From contig SKYG01000123.1 in the NCBI GenBank assembly GCA_007128045.1, positions 1-48,381 on the forward strand: a DNA stretch of 48,381 nt, read 5' to 3'. The notes beneath the pieces are model-generated. The model did no database searches. It was given only the letters and a program-made list of their open reading frames with translations, and had not been told where the DNA came from. The stretch comes from Bacteroidales bacterium (GTDB taxonomy: Bacteria; Bacteroidota; Bacteroidia; Bacteroidales; UBA7960). The position numbers and the translations under genes were made by a program. Shown here in pieces: positions 16,624 to 25,386 of this stretch; the stretch's first letter is position 1, and each line of letters starts with the position of its first letter.

Positions 16624-17667
16624 ATGGGTAATAACTCTGGCCAGCTTCCGGGAAAACGGTCTTATCGTTATTTGAAGGTTATACTATCATTGGCGTTTGG
16701 AATCTTCCTGCTGTGGTTGATAAGCAGGGATCAGGACTTTGAATTGATATTCAATGAGGTACGTGAGGCAAACTATTTTTGGATCATACTTGCAGCAGTT
16801 TTTGCAGCCATGAGCCATCTTTTACGTGCCCTCAGGTGGAATGTCCTTGTAAACTCTCTCGGATATAATGCCAACACCTGGCAATCATTTAACGCGGTGA
16901 TGATCGGCTATCTCTCAAACCTGGCAGTCCCCAGACTAGGCGAAATAACCCGTTGCGTAATGCTGGGAAGGCTTACCAAAGCACCCATAAATTCACTCTT
17001 TGGAACCGTAGTAGCAGAAAGGGTGTTCGACATGTTCACCCTAATGGCAATCCTCGCCCTGACCATAGCTTTTCAGTATGAATTTCTTAAAAGTTTCCTG
17101 TATCGATTCTTTGTCTCTCCTCTGATGATTATGGAAACCAAAGGCTGGTGGTACCTGATGGTCATTCTGTTTATGGCCATCATCTTGCTAACTGCTGCTT
17201 TTTTATTTATAAAACGAAAGTTGTCGACTTCCGAATCAGGAGGGTTCTATTACAAGCTCAAACGACAGGTAACCGGATTGAAAAATGGCATGCTTACCAT
17301 CTGGACCATAAAAAGGAAGGTTCTGTTTATCTTCTACAGCATACTTATCTGGATGTGCTATCTGCTTACAGTCTACTTTTGTTTTTTTGCCATCGAGGCC
17401 ACCGCACACCTTTCCATTCAGGCTGCTGTCACCTTATTGGCTGTAGGCAGCCTCGGCATCGTTGCTCCGGTGCCTGGCGGTATAGGCACCTACCATTTCC
17501 TTACCATACTCACCCTTACTGAATTATATGGTATTGTAAGTGAACCTGCTACATCATACGCCTATATCTCTCATGCAATACAAACCCTGGTGATTATCAT
17601 CATTGGTTCTGCGGCCTGGTTTTCAATCTCATTTCAAAAAAAAACCGGCAACATCAGCCATGTATGA
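16624..17667 (+). CDS. flippase-like (LPG synthase transmembrane domain, UPF0104) membrane protein
   Basis: The 347-residue protein has about eight transmembrane helices and family features: an N-terminal helix followed by LISRDQDFELIFNEVREANYFWIILA, the motif ALRWNVLVNSLGY, and YLSNLAVPRLGEITRCVMLGRLTKAP. A later VPGGIGTYHF segment also fits the family. This is the membrane half of lysylphosphatidylglycerol synthase (MprF-like) without the catalytic aminoacyl-transfer domain. Related proteins are annotated as flippase-like; the substrate is unknown. In several Bacteroidales that I recall, panC and panD lie between this gene and the glycogen synthase-like gene, but here they are absent. Confidence 0.85.
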   Translation: MGNNSGQLPGKRSYRYLKVILSLAFGIFLLWLISRDQDFELIFNEVREANYFWIILAAVFAAMSHLLRALRWNVLVNSLGYNANTWQSFNAVMIGYLSNLAVPRLGEITRCVMLGRLTKAPINSLFGTVVAERVFDMFTLMAILALTIAFQYEFLKSFLYRFFVSPLMIMETKGWWYLMVILFMAIILLTAAFLFIKRKLSTSESGGFYYKLKRQVTGLKNGMLTIWTIKRKVLFIFYSILIWMCYLLTVYFCFFAIEATAHLSIQAAVTLLAVGSLGIVAPVPGGIGTYHFLTILTLTELYGIVSEPATSYAYISHAIQTLVIIIIGSAAWFSISFQKKTGNISHV

Positions 17668-17755
17668 CATACGTTCATGGCTCCTTGATGAACAACATGG
17701 TTTTAATAAACGTTTAACAACAAAATATTCTATTGTGCAAATACGGTAAGTTCCC

Positions 17756-18256
17756 ATGTCAACAAAAGCTGAAATCATACAATCAAAAATATTTGCACCT
17801 GAAGACTATCTGAAGTTTAGAAAAACCTTGAGCTACTGGCAAATTAAAGACAAGAAGCTGGTGTTTACCAACGGCTGTTTCGACATTCTTCATATGGGAC
17901 ATATTGATTATCTGTCTAAAGCGGCAGATTTTGGACATGTTTTGATCGTCGGATTAAACACAGATGCTTCTGTGCGAAAAATCAAAGGAGCCAACAGGCC
18001 GGTCAACGACCAGAATGCCAGAGCTGCTTTGTTGGCATCGCTTTTTTTTGTTGATGCAGTTGTCATGTTCGACCAGGACACCCCTTATGAACTGATTAAG
18101 GAAGTGCAGCCTGATTTTTTGGTAAAGGGGAGCGACTACAAGGAAGAAGAAATAGTTGGATATGACATCGTTCGATCCAAAAACGGTAAGGTTATTGCTA
18201 TAGATTTGCTGGAAGGATACTCCACCACAAGCATCATAAAAAAACTGATTATTTGA
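17756..18256 (+). CDS. rfaE2: D-glycero-beta-D-manno-heptose 1-phosphate adenylyltransferase-type nucleotidyltransferase
   Basis: The 166-residue enzyme has the cytidylyltransferase-like fold: FTNGCFDILHMGHIDYLSKAA holds the HxGH nucleotide-binding motif (HMGH), followed by IVGLNTDASVRKIKGANRPVNDQNARAALLASL. A later stretch, LIKEVQPDFLVKGSDYKEEEIVGYDIV, completes the HldE C-terminal pattern. It resembles the separate RfaE2/HldE C-terminal domain, which activates heptose-1-phosphate with ATP for LPS core heptose. The kinase half and other heptose genes are not nearby, so substrate assignment rests on family similarity. The S41 protease gene begins one base after its stop, so the two are co-transcribed. 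Confidence 0.88.
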   Translation: MSTKAEIIQSKIFAPEDYLKFRKTLSYWQIKDKKLVFTNGCFDILHMGHIDYLSKAADFGHVLIVGLNTDASVRKIKGANRPVNDQNARAALLASLFFVDAVVMFDQDTPYELIKEVQPDFLVKGSDYKEEEIVGYDIVRSKNGKVIAIDLLEGYSTTSIIKKLII

Positions 18257-18257
18257 T

Positions 18258-19922
18258 ATGACAAAGGCTCCTCATAAATTCCCCTCACTAAAAATTTACC
18301 TTCCGATACTCTTCGCTATCGTGTTGCTTTCAGGAATATACCTGGGCCTGCAGCTTCGTAGTACCCAGAGCGGACAGTCAGAAAAGAGTTTTTTTTCCAT
18401 AGGCTTTGACCGGTATGACAAAATCAATGATATCATCAATTATATTTACGACTCATATGTTGACAGTGTTTCCCGTGTTGAACTGACCGAGGAGGTCATT
18501 CAAACCATGTTGCAGAACCTGGATCCACATTCGGCTTACATCCCAGCTTCAGACTTCAGAGAGTTAAACGACCCCCTGATGGGCAGTTTCGAGGGTATCG
18601 GCATCGAGTTTAACATGATCAACGACACGGTAGTGGTAATCAGCCCTATCGCCGGCGGTCCCAGTGAAAAGGCAGGTATTATGCCCGGCGACCGAATCAT
18701 TTCCGTAGAGTCAGAACCTATAGCAGGGGTTAAGAAATCTACCACAGAGGTTGTTTCATTGTTGAAGGGTAAAAAGGGAACCGAGGTACATGTCGATGTG
18801 ATGCGCAGGGGAGTAAATGAACCGTTGCAATTTAAATTAATTCGCGATAAAATACCATCATATAGTCTTGATATCGCATATATGATTGACGACCAAACAG
18901 GCTATATCAGACTCAACAAATTTGCGGCTACCACCCATCAGGAGTTTCTTTCTGCACTAAACCGACTGAAACAGGAGGGCATGGAACAAATGATTCTGGA
19001 CCTTCGCGATAATGGTGGAGGATTTCTGGAAGCAGCCATTAATATTGCCGACGAACTTCTTGAATCTCAACAGCTAATCGTATATACAGACGGGCGGCAA
19101 CGTCCGCGAACCTATGCCTATGCCAGAAGAAGCGGAGGGTTCGAGAGCCAGCCACTTATCATTCTTATAAACGAGTGGTCGGCGTCAGCCAGTGAAATTA
19201 TTGCAGGAGCGGTGCAGGATAATGACAGAGGCCTGGTAATTGGAAGACGTTCTTTTGGCAAGGGATTGGTTCAGGAGCAGGTTCAACTGGCTGACGGATC
19301 AGCATTGCGCCTCACGGTAGCACGGTATTATACGCCGACCGGCCGGAGTATCCAAAAACCTTATGACAATGGCCAGGAAGAGTATTATGGCGATTTTATG
19401 CAACGGCTCCTTGATGGCGAACTGGAAGATCCGGACAACATTCAATTCAACGACTCCCTGAAATACGAAACCCCCGGAGGCAGGATAGTTTATGGAGGAG
19501 GCGGAATCATGCCCGATATCTTCATCCCATTAGAAACAGGAGGACAAACGACATTTTTTAACCAGACTGCCAATCGCGGACTAATCTATCGATTCGCGTT
19601 TGATCATGCAGATCAGAACAGGTCATTGATAACACAAAGATACAATGATGCCCGGCACTTTGTTAACAGCTTCTCTGTCGACGCAGCACTATACCGCCAG
19701 TTTCTTGACTTCGTCGAGGAACAAGGGATTAACACCCGGACAACCAACCGGTCAGCCAGCGATCCTATGATCAAAAACCACCTAAAAGCATATATTGGCC
19801 GCAACATCTTCGGTGGTGAAGCCTTTTTCCCGGTGTTAAACACCAACGATCCCGCTCTGCAAAGAGCCCTGGAAGCCTTTGAGAACTACCAGGTCATCAC
19901 AACCCACGCCAGCGCAGAATAA
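18258..19922 (+). CDS. S41-family C-terminal processing peptidase (CtpA-like)
   Basis: The 554-residue protein has an uncleaved-looking N-terminal signal anchor (IYLPILFAIVLLSGIYLGLQL). A PDZ domain around 105-200 includes GIGIEFNMINDTVVVISPIAGGPSEKAGI. The peptidase S41 core has S310 in NEWSASASEIIAGA and K335 in RSFGKGLVQ, a Ser-Lys pair spaced 25 residues apart as in E. coli Prc. An extra C-terminal region (from about 440) with low conservation follows. These enzymes degrade or trim proteins in the periplasm after recognising C-termini with the PDZ domain. The gene follows rfaE2 with one base between them. Confidence 0.94.
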   Translation: MTKAPHKFPSLKIYLPILFAIVLLSGIYLGLQLRSTQSGQSEKSFFSIGFDRYDKINDIINYIYDSYVDSVSRVELTEEVIQTMLQNLDPHSAYIPASDFRELNDPLMGSFEGIGIEFNMINDTVVVISPIAGGPSEKAGIMPGDRIISVESEPIAGVKKSTTEVVSLLKGKKGTEVHVDVMRRGVNEPLQFKLIRDKIPSYSLDIAYMIDDQTGYIRLNKFAATTHQEFLSALNRLKQEGMEQMILDLRDNGGGFLEAAINIADELLESQQLIVYTDGRQRPRTYAYARRSGGFESQPLIILINEWSASASEIIAGAVQDNDRGLVIGRRSFGKGLVQEQVQLADGSALRLTVARYYTPTGRSIQKPYDNGQEEYYGDFMQRLLDGELEDPDNIQFNDSLKYETPGGRIVYGGGGIMPDIFIPLETGGQTTFFNQTANRGLIYRFAFDHADQNRSLITQRYNDARHFVNSFSVDAALYRQFLDFVEEQGINTRTTNRSASDPMIKNHLKAYIGRNIFGGEAFFPVLNTNDPALQRALEAFENYQVITTHASAE

Positions 19923-19958
19923 GATGCCGAAATAGAAAACACTTTGTGTAAATGAGAG

Positions 19959-22340
19959 TCATTCCGTTTTTAGGCTGTCGATCGGATTGGCTCTGGACGC
20001 TGCCCAAGCATGGGAAAAGGCAGCCAATGTGCCGATGATGGCAGATAAGGTACCTGCCAGCAGAAACAAATACCAATAATCGGTGATGTTTATTCTGAAG
20101 GCAAAGTTTTCCTGCCAGCGCGTCACAACATATGCAGCCACAGGCCAGGCAATCAGGCAGCCAATGAGTATCAATTGCCACAAGTCACGAAAAAGGATTG
20201 CCATTATCTGGGGCATGGAAGCCCCTAGGGTTTTTCTAATCCCTATTTCCTTTATTCTTTTTTGGATGGTAAAGGAAGTCAGGGCAAACAACCCCATGAA
20301 CGAAATAATGATGGCAATGATGGCCGCAGCAAAGGTGAGTTTATTTATATGTTCCTCACGACGGTACATCTGGGCAAATACGTCATCCACAAAAAAATAC
20401 TCAAATGAATAATTGGGATCAGCCTCTTCCAACCGTTGTTTTATCCAGTCCATGGTTTGACCCGAGTTTTCCGGATACATACGAATATTGATGCGTGAAA
20501 TCCACGGTTCATACATGGTAAATGCCAGGGGATCAATGGCGTTATGCAGGGATTGATAGTTAAAGTCGGCCACCACACCAATTACTTTGCCGGTATGCTG
20601 CCAAACGACAATCTCCTCACCTATGGGGTTCTCCAACCCCAGTTGCCGAACAGCCGTCTCATTAAGGATAATGGCAGCTGTGTCTGTCATCATCTCCGGG
20701 TCAAAGTCACGTCCTTTCACAACGCGTATGCCAAAGGTTTCCAGGTAGCCATGCTGGATGCGGTTCTCATATATCATGATGGACGCTTCCGGGGCATCGG
20801 TCGATCTGCGTCCGTTTTGAAGGCTGAAGCTTTCTCCTGCCACATCCTGAGATGCGCTCACATGCGTGATATTGGGATGCTGCATCAATTCTGACCTTAG
20901 TACCGGATATGCCTGCCTGATATTTTGTGTAATTCCACGCACAGACAAAACATTTTCCCTGTCAAATCCAAGGTCTTTATGCTTCATATAATGCACCTGG
21001 CGGTTTAGCAAAAATACTGCAGTGATAAGGAAGATGGATATGCTAAACTGAAAAATAACCAACACCTTACGAATAAACTGACTGGCATGTGAACTCCGGG
21101 TAAGTCCCTTCAGCACCACAATAGGTTGAAAACCTGACAGGTATAATGCGGGATACATTCCTGCAATGATGCCTGTTAACAGCACGACAAGTATGACGCT
21201 TAACAGCATAAGTGGCTTGTGCCAGTATTCGAGTCTAAGGGTCTCATCCAGAAAAAACGAAAACTCTTTAATTATCAATTCATTGATCATCAAAGAGATC
21301 AGAAATGCAAAGAAAGCAACCAATACAGATTCACCAATAAACTGCAAGATAAGGTCTTTGCGGAATGCACCCAAAACCTTTCGCATGCCTATTTCGCGCA
21401 TGCGTTTCTCTGATTGTGCTGTTACAAGGTTAATAAAGTTAAAAACTGCGATGGCAATAACAGCCAATGCCAGAAACGCAAACACATACACATGCCTGAT
21501 GTCGCCTGTGATGGCTGAATCAAAGCTGAAGTTTGAGTGCAGGTAGATCCGTTTCATAGGCTGAAGGCTATGAGTGCCCGATATTCCCAGTGGCTCAAAC
21601 CGTAATTTCAGATGGTAGTCGGCGGTGGTTATGACTTTTTGATGGAAAAGGTCTGTGTCAGCATCTTCTCGTTTCAAAAGGTAGGTAGGGAAAGAGATTC
21701 CGCTGCGTGTAACAATATTGTAGTCAGGCCTTTCAAGTGTATGGAAGGCGGCCAGTATATCAAAACGAAGATGAGAATTGGCTGGGGGGTCAGGCATCAA
21801 ACCGGTAATCCTGTAATCCTGTCCCCTGATCCTGATGGTTTGATTGAGCGGATCCTGACCTGAAAAATATTTTTCGGCAGTGGTATTGGTGATAATTGCA
21901 CTGTAAGGTTCCGTCAGGGCTAATTGTGGATTTCCCTGTGAAAGACCGAAGGTAAATATGCTAAAAAAATTAGAGTCAACCCAAAGCACCTGGTCGTTTG
22001 TAAAACGACTATCATCAACAATTACCTCTACCACTCCCCAGTTATATACCCGGCACACTTCTTCCACCTCAGGCACCTCTTCGGCAATTCGCGAAGCTAT
22101 CTCTCCTGAGGTAAAGGCAGCAGTGATCCCCTTGCCATCAGCCATTAAACCTTCCAGGGTAAGACGGAAGACCCTGTCGGATTTCTCGTGGAATGTATCA
22201 AAACTCAACTGATGAACCACAAAGATCATCATCAGAACAGACACAGAGAAGCCCATGCCCAGCCCGATAATGTTTATGACCGTATGGGTTCTGTTTTTCA
22301 AAAGAATACGCCAGGCAATCTTAAGATAATTAAAGTTCAT
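19959..22340 (-). CDS. ABC transporter permease, MacB/FtsX type
   Basis: The 793-residue protein has two FtsX-type permease modules: an N-terminal helix (INIIGLGMGFSVSVLMMIFV), a MacB-like periplasmic domain, three helices near 280-410, then a second helix (VLVIFQFSISIFLITAVFLL), another periplasmic domain and three C-terminal helices. ALTSFTIQKRIKEIGIRKTLGASMPQI is the family's cytoplasmic coupling motif, mirrored earlier by AQSEKRMREIGMRKVLGAFRKD. Such long permeases, common in Bacteroidota, pair with a separate LolD/MacB-like ATPase; no ATPase gene adjoins this one. They work in mechanotransmission or export rather than solute import. The gene ends 36 bases from the convergent S41 protease gene. 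Confidence 0.93.
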   Translation of the reverse strand: MNFNYLKIAWRILLKNRTHTVINIIGLGMGFSVSVLMMIFVVHQLSFDTFHEKSDRVFRLTLEGLMADGKGITAAFTSGEIASRIAEEVPEVEEVCRVYNWGVVEVIVDDSRFTNDQVLWVDSNFFSIFTFGLSQGNPQLALTEPYSAIITNTTAEKYFSGQDPLNQTIRIRGQDYRITGLMPDPPANSHLRFDILAAFHTLERPDYNIVTRSGISFPTYLLKREDADTDLFHQKVITTADYHLKLRFEPLGISGTHSLQPMKRIYLHSNFSFDSAITGDIRHVYVFAFLALAVIAIAVFNFINLVTAQSEKRMREIGMRKVLGAFRKDLILQFIGESVLVAFFAFLISLMINELIIKEFSFFLDETLRLEYWHKPLMLLSVILVVLLTGIIAGMYPALYLSGFQPIVVLKGLTRSSHASQFIRKVLVIFQFSISIFLITAVFLLNRQVHYMKHKDLGFDRENVLSVRGITQNIRQAYPVLRSELMQHPNITHVSASQDVAGESFSLQNGRRSTDAPEASIMIYENRIQHGYLETFGIRVVKGRDFDPEMMTDTAAIILNETAVRQLGLENPIGEEIVVWQHTGKVIGVVADFNYQSLHNAIDPLAFTMYEPWISRINIRMYPENSGQTMDWIKQRLEEADPNYSFEYFFVDDVFAQMYRREEHINKLTFAAAIIAIIISFMGLFALTSFTIQKRIKEIGIRKTLGASMPQIMAILFRDLWQLILIGCLIAWPVAAYVVTRWQENFAFRINITDYWYLFLLAGTLSAIIGTLAAFSHAWAASRANPIDSLKTE

Positions 22341-22540
22341 GGGTTGCGATTTAAGTTCCTTTATCCAAGTTTATGCCATGTTTTCTATTATGTTGATAGT
22401 TAGCTACATTTTGGATTTCATTGCTATATGGGATGATTTTAGGGTGTTCGTATTCGGTCAGTGCAGTGAGCGGAGGCGGACAGTTACCAAGGCCTCCATG
22501 AGCAACAATGAATATACATATTTTATGCTTACTTTTACCA

Positions 22541-23119
22541 ATGGCATCTAATAACGAAACATTTCCCAACTATAAAACCATGCCTCATCCGCTGAGAGAG
22601 GTTATACTAAAAGCACTTTCCTTTTATCCGGAATTGGTTGACATAAAAATCGAGTTTAAAATCAATGATAATATCCGCAAATCTGTCATGCAGGCGCAAC
22701 CCAGATTCACCAGCATGCTTGGAAGACGTAAGTGGAGGTCATATATAATAAAAATCAGTAAATGTTTTGAATTAAAAGGTAAGAAAATACCCATCCATGA
22801 TCTGCCGGAAGATGTGTTGATAGGCTGGATAGGCCATGAACTGGGACACATCATGGATTATATGAGACGGAATACCTGGTCAATGATACTTTTTGGCATC
22901 GGGTACTACACGTCAAAAAGTTTCATCATCGCAGCAGAACGGGTTGCAGATACATATGCCGTAAATCAGGGATTGGGCGACTATATTCTGGCAACTAAAG
23001 ATTTCATACTCCACCAGGCCGGCATGCCTGAACCTTATATTCAACGTATTCTAAAACTATACATGCCTCCGGAAGAAATCATGCTGATGTTAGAGAATAA
23101 ACTACCGGAAAACGGTTAA
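22541..23119 (+). CDS. HELGH-motif zinc metallopeptidase-like protein
   Basis: The protein is 192 residues from ATG 22541; an in-frame ATG at 22508 would add 11 hydrophobic residues. The sequence GWIGHELGHIMDYM holds HExxH (99-103) and about 30 residues on lies AAERVADTYAV, whose Glu (133) could be the third zinc ligand, the gluzincin layout seen in M48-type peptidases. No signal peptide or membrane helix is clear, although ILFGIGYYTSKSFII is moderately hydrophobic. I do not recognise a named family or substrate. The stop overlaps the convergent GH3 gene's stop region by four bases. Confidence 0.75.
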   Translation: MASNNETFPNYKTMPHPLREVILKALSFYPELVDIKIEFKINDNIRKSVMQAQPRFTSMLGRRKWRSYIIKISKCFELKGKKIPIHDLPEDVLIGWIGHELGHIMDYMRRNTWSMILFGIGYYTSKSFIIAAERVADTYAVNQGLGDYILATKDFILHQAGMPEPYIQRILKLYMPPEEIMLMLENKLPENG

Positions 23120-24645
23120 GCCAATGTTTCAGCCACAAATTTTTCCCATTCTTTAAAGTCCTGCTCCTTCATTACTTTGGGAAATTTTACCTGGCCACCT
23201 TTTTGTTTGGTTTCTTCTGTCCATTGCTGAAAAACAACATCGGGTACTACTTTTACTTCAACAGATTTAAGGGCTTTGGTCCGGGCAACCTTATAGTTTT
23301 TGTTGTTGCTTTTTAGATTGTCATCCAATTCGCGGGCAATATTTTTTGCATCCAGATCATGATTTCCGTCAACACCCAAATACCAACGATGTAAATATTC
23401 CCCTTCCTCCATAATTGCAGCAACGGTAAACTCTCTAATATTGATGTTATGTTTCCCTGATAATTCTTGAATGGCTTTGTTCATTTGGATTACAGACAGT
23501 TGCGAACCCACAACATTAAGAAAATGCTTGGTTCGCCCCGTTATTTTTATTTCGGCTCTCTGTTTATCAGTAAACATTACCGTATCTCCAATCATATAAC
23601 GCCAGGCTCCTGCAACAGTACTGATAACCAAAACATAATCTATTCCTTCTTCGACCTCTTCAATCTTTAACGCCTTGGCGGTCTGTTTTATACTGCCGTC
23701 ATCATCCATATTTTCGGCAACAAAAGACACAAATTCAAAGTAAATACCATTATCTGAAATCAGCGCCATAGCATCTGTATCCTTACGGATTTGCGTTGCC
23801 AGATATCCTTCGGATGCCAGGTAGGTATCAATTACGGTGATGGGTTTACCACACAACTTTTCGAAGCTTTTTTGATACGGCTCAAATGCAACGCCTCCGG
23901 AGGTAAATACGCTAAAGTTTGGCCATACCTCATGTATATTGCTTACCTTATTAAATTCAATAACCCTTTTTAGCATAAGCTCTATCCAGGATGGAATACC
24001 CGAGATGGTACCAATATTCCATTCTTTGGATTTCCTCGCTAATGCATCGACTTTTTCATCCCAATCATTGATGGAGGCAATGTCCTTCCCGGGCCGGTAT
24101 ATTCCTTCCAGGAAATCGGGAAGCTGGCTAACCGCAATACCGCTGATTTCCCCCTCATAATGATCATTTACCTTTTTCAGGTCTGTTGAACTTCCGAAAG
24201 CCAGAATTTCTGTTTCAAAGAAATCAGCAGGTAAATCAAAATCTGCCACGCCTTTGATTTGTTGTATACCTCCCCTTCTTATAGACGCCAACATATCATT
24301 AGTAACCGGAATGTGCTTTCTGGCACTGGTAGTGCCACTGGAAACAGCAAAATATGTCACTTTCCCCGGCCATGTGATATCCTCTCCGCCTTCAATTACT
24401 TTTTGCCACCAACGCTCCCTCATGCTATCATAACTGTGAAAAGGAACACTTTTGGCAAAAACATCTCTGGGATCAGACAATTGCAGCATTTTATGGAATT
24501 GGTAGTACTTGCCAAAAGCCGTTGGTTCAGCTGTTGCCAGTAAATCTTTCAACACCTTTATTTGCGCCTCCACTGGATCGGGGTTGGCAAAAATTTTGTC
24601 TGCCAGTTCAACAGATTTCTTTAAGATTTCTCCAATTAATGCCAT
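23116..24645 (-). CDS. GH3 auxin-responsive promoter family protein (acyl-adenylate/amino acid ligase type)
   Basis: The 509-residue protein belongs to the bacterial branch of the GH3 family, in the ANL adenylating-enzyme superfamily. The ATP-binding loop region TYFAVSSGTTSARKHIPVT lies near 92-110; plant GH3 enzymes use the same loop when joining amino acids to jasmonate or auxin. AGAWRYMIGDTVMFTDKQRAEIKITGRTKHFLNVVG (about 346-381) holds the conserved GD...F and the hinge GR. Bacterial substrates are unknown. It is a common Bacteroidota gene. It appears as a single-gene unit convergent with the metallopeptidase-like gene. Confidence 0.88.
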   Translation of the reverse strand: MALIGEILKKSVELADKIFANPDPVEAQIKVLKDLLATAEPTAFGKYYQFHKMLQLSDPRDVFAKSVPFHSYDSMRERWWQKVIEGGEDITWPGKVTYFAVSSGTTSARKHIPVTNDMLASIRRGGIQQIKGVADFDLPADFFETEILAFGSSTDLKKVNDHYEGEISGIAVSQLPDFLEGIYRPGKDIASINDWDEKVDALARKSKEWNIGTISGIPSWIELMLKRVIEFNKVSNIHEVWPNFSVFTSGGVAFEPYQKSFEKLCGKPITVIDTYLASEGYLATQIRKDTDAMALISDNGIYFEFVSFVAENMDDDGSIKQTAKALKIEEVEEGIDYVLVISTVAGAWRYMIGDTVMFTDKQRAEIKITGRTKHFLNVVGSQLSVIQMNKAIQELSGKHNINIREFTVAAIMEEGEYLHRWYLGVDGNHDLDAKNIARELDDNLKSNNKNYKVARTKALKSVEVKVVPDVVFQQWTEETKQKGGQVKFPKVMKEQDFKEWEKFVAETLA

Positions 24646-24733
24646 ATCTTAATTTTGATTAAGTTAAGCCAATGTAATATCCTAAAATCTAAAAAGATGA
24701 GACGATATTTTTTGAATTATAAATTTTTTTACC

Positions 24734-25291
24734 CTAAAGGCCAATCTCCGGGCCGATCTTTTTCATGGCACCCAAAGAAATTGTCACAAATTCATCAAGA
24801 CTTAAACCGGCCTTTTCGCATTCCCTGATCGTATCCCGGTTCACAGAAGCGGCAAAAGCCTTTTCTTTCATGCGCTTTGTAATGGACTTGGGTTTTACAC
24901 TGGCAACCTTTTTATCGGGATACACCAGGGCTGTTGCTGTAATCAAGCCCGTGATGGTTTCTCCGGCGGCCAGGGCATGATGAAAAGCAGTATGTCTTCT
25001 CTTCCCGTGGCCGGCAGCTTCATTGTGTAACATAATAGCATCAAGGATCTCCTGGTCAACACCATGCTTCTCTAATATCCTGGCCGTTTCGAGGGCGTGA
25101 TGATGCATATCTCCCTCTGTTATTTCAACATCCAGGTCATGCAGCAGCCCCGCCAGACCCCATTTCTCAACATCTTCTCCCAGCCTGGCAGCCAGGTCGC
25201 GCATCACAGCCTCTGAGGCAAGACAGTGGGCAATCGTACGTTCATTTTTTACATGATCCCTTAATAACTCTATGGCTTTCTCTCTTTGCAT
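24734..25291 (-). CDS. HD-domain (HDIG-type) hydrolase
   Basis: The 185-residue protein is almost entirely an HD domain: H21 in RTIAHCLASEAVMRDLA, the HD pair in WGLAGLLHDLDVEIT, then HHHALETARILEKHG and LHNEAAGHGKRRHTAFHHALAAGETITGLI complete the metal-binding His/Asp set. HD-domain proteins are metal-dependent phosphohydrolases acting on nucleotides or phosphodiesters. The specific substrate is unknown. It has its own consensus promoter immediately upstream. Confidence 0.88.
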   Translation of the reverse strand: MQREKAIELLRDHVKNERTIAHCLASEAVMRDLAARLGEDVEKWGLAGLLHDLDVEITEGDMHHHALETARILEKHGVDQEILDAIMLHNEAAGHGKRRHTAFHHALAAGETITGLITATALVYPDKKVASVKPKSITKRMKEKAFAASVNRDTIRECEKAGLSLDEFVTISLGAMKKIGPEIGL

Positions 25292-25307
25292 ATGGGAATT
25301 TTTTTTT

Positions 25308-25338
25308 CAAATATAATCAGGTTTGACATGTCTGCAAA
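25308..25338 (-). promoter_or_regulatory. promoter of the HD-domain gene
   Basis: On the minus strand TTTG (25338-25335), 19 bases and TATATTTG (25315-25308) match the Bacteroidota TTTG-N19-TAnnTTTG consensus exactly. The expected start near 25301 gives a leader of about 10 bases before ATG 25291. It marks the end of the trp operon transcript or a separate unit inside it. Confidence 0.75.
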
Positions 25339-25386
25339 ACTTGTGCTAACCATACCCGCATTGAGCCTGCCTGCACGTCAAAATAA

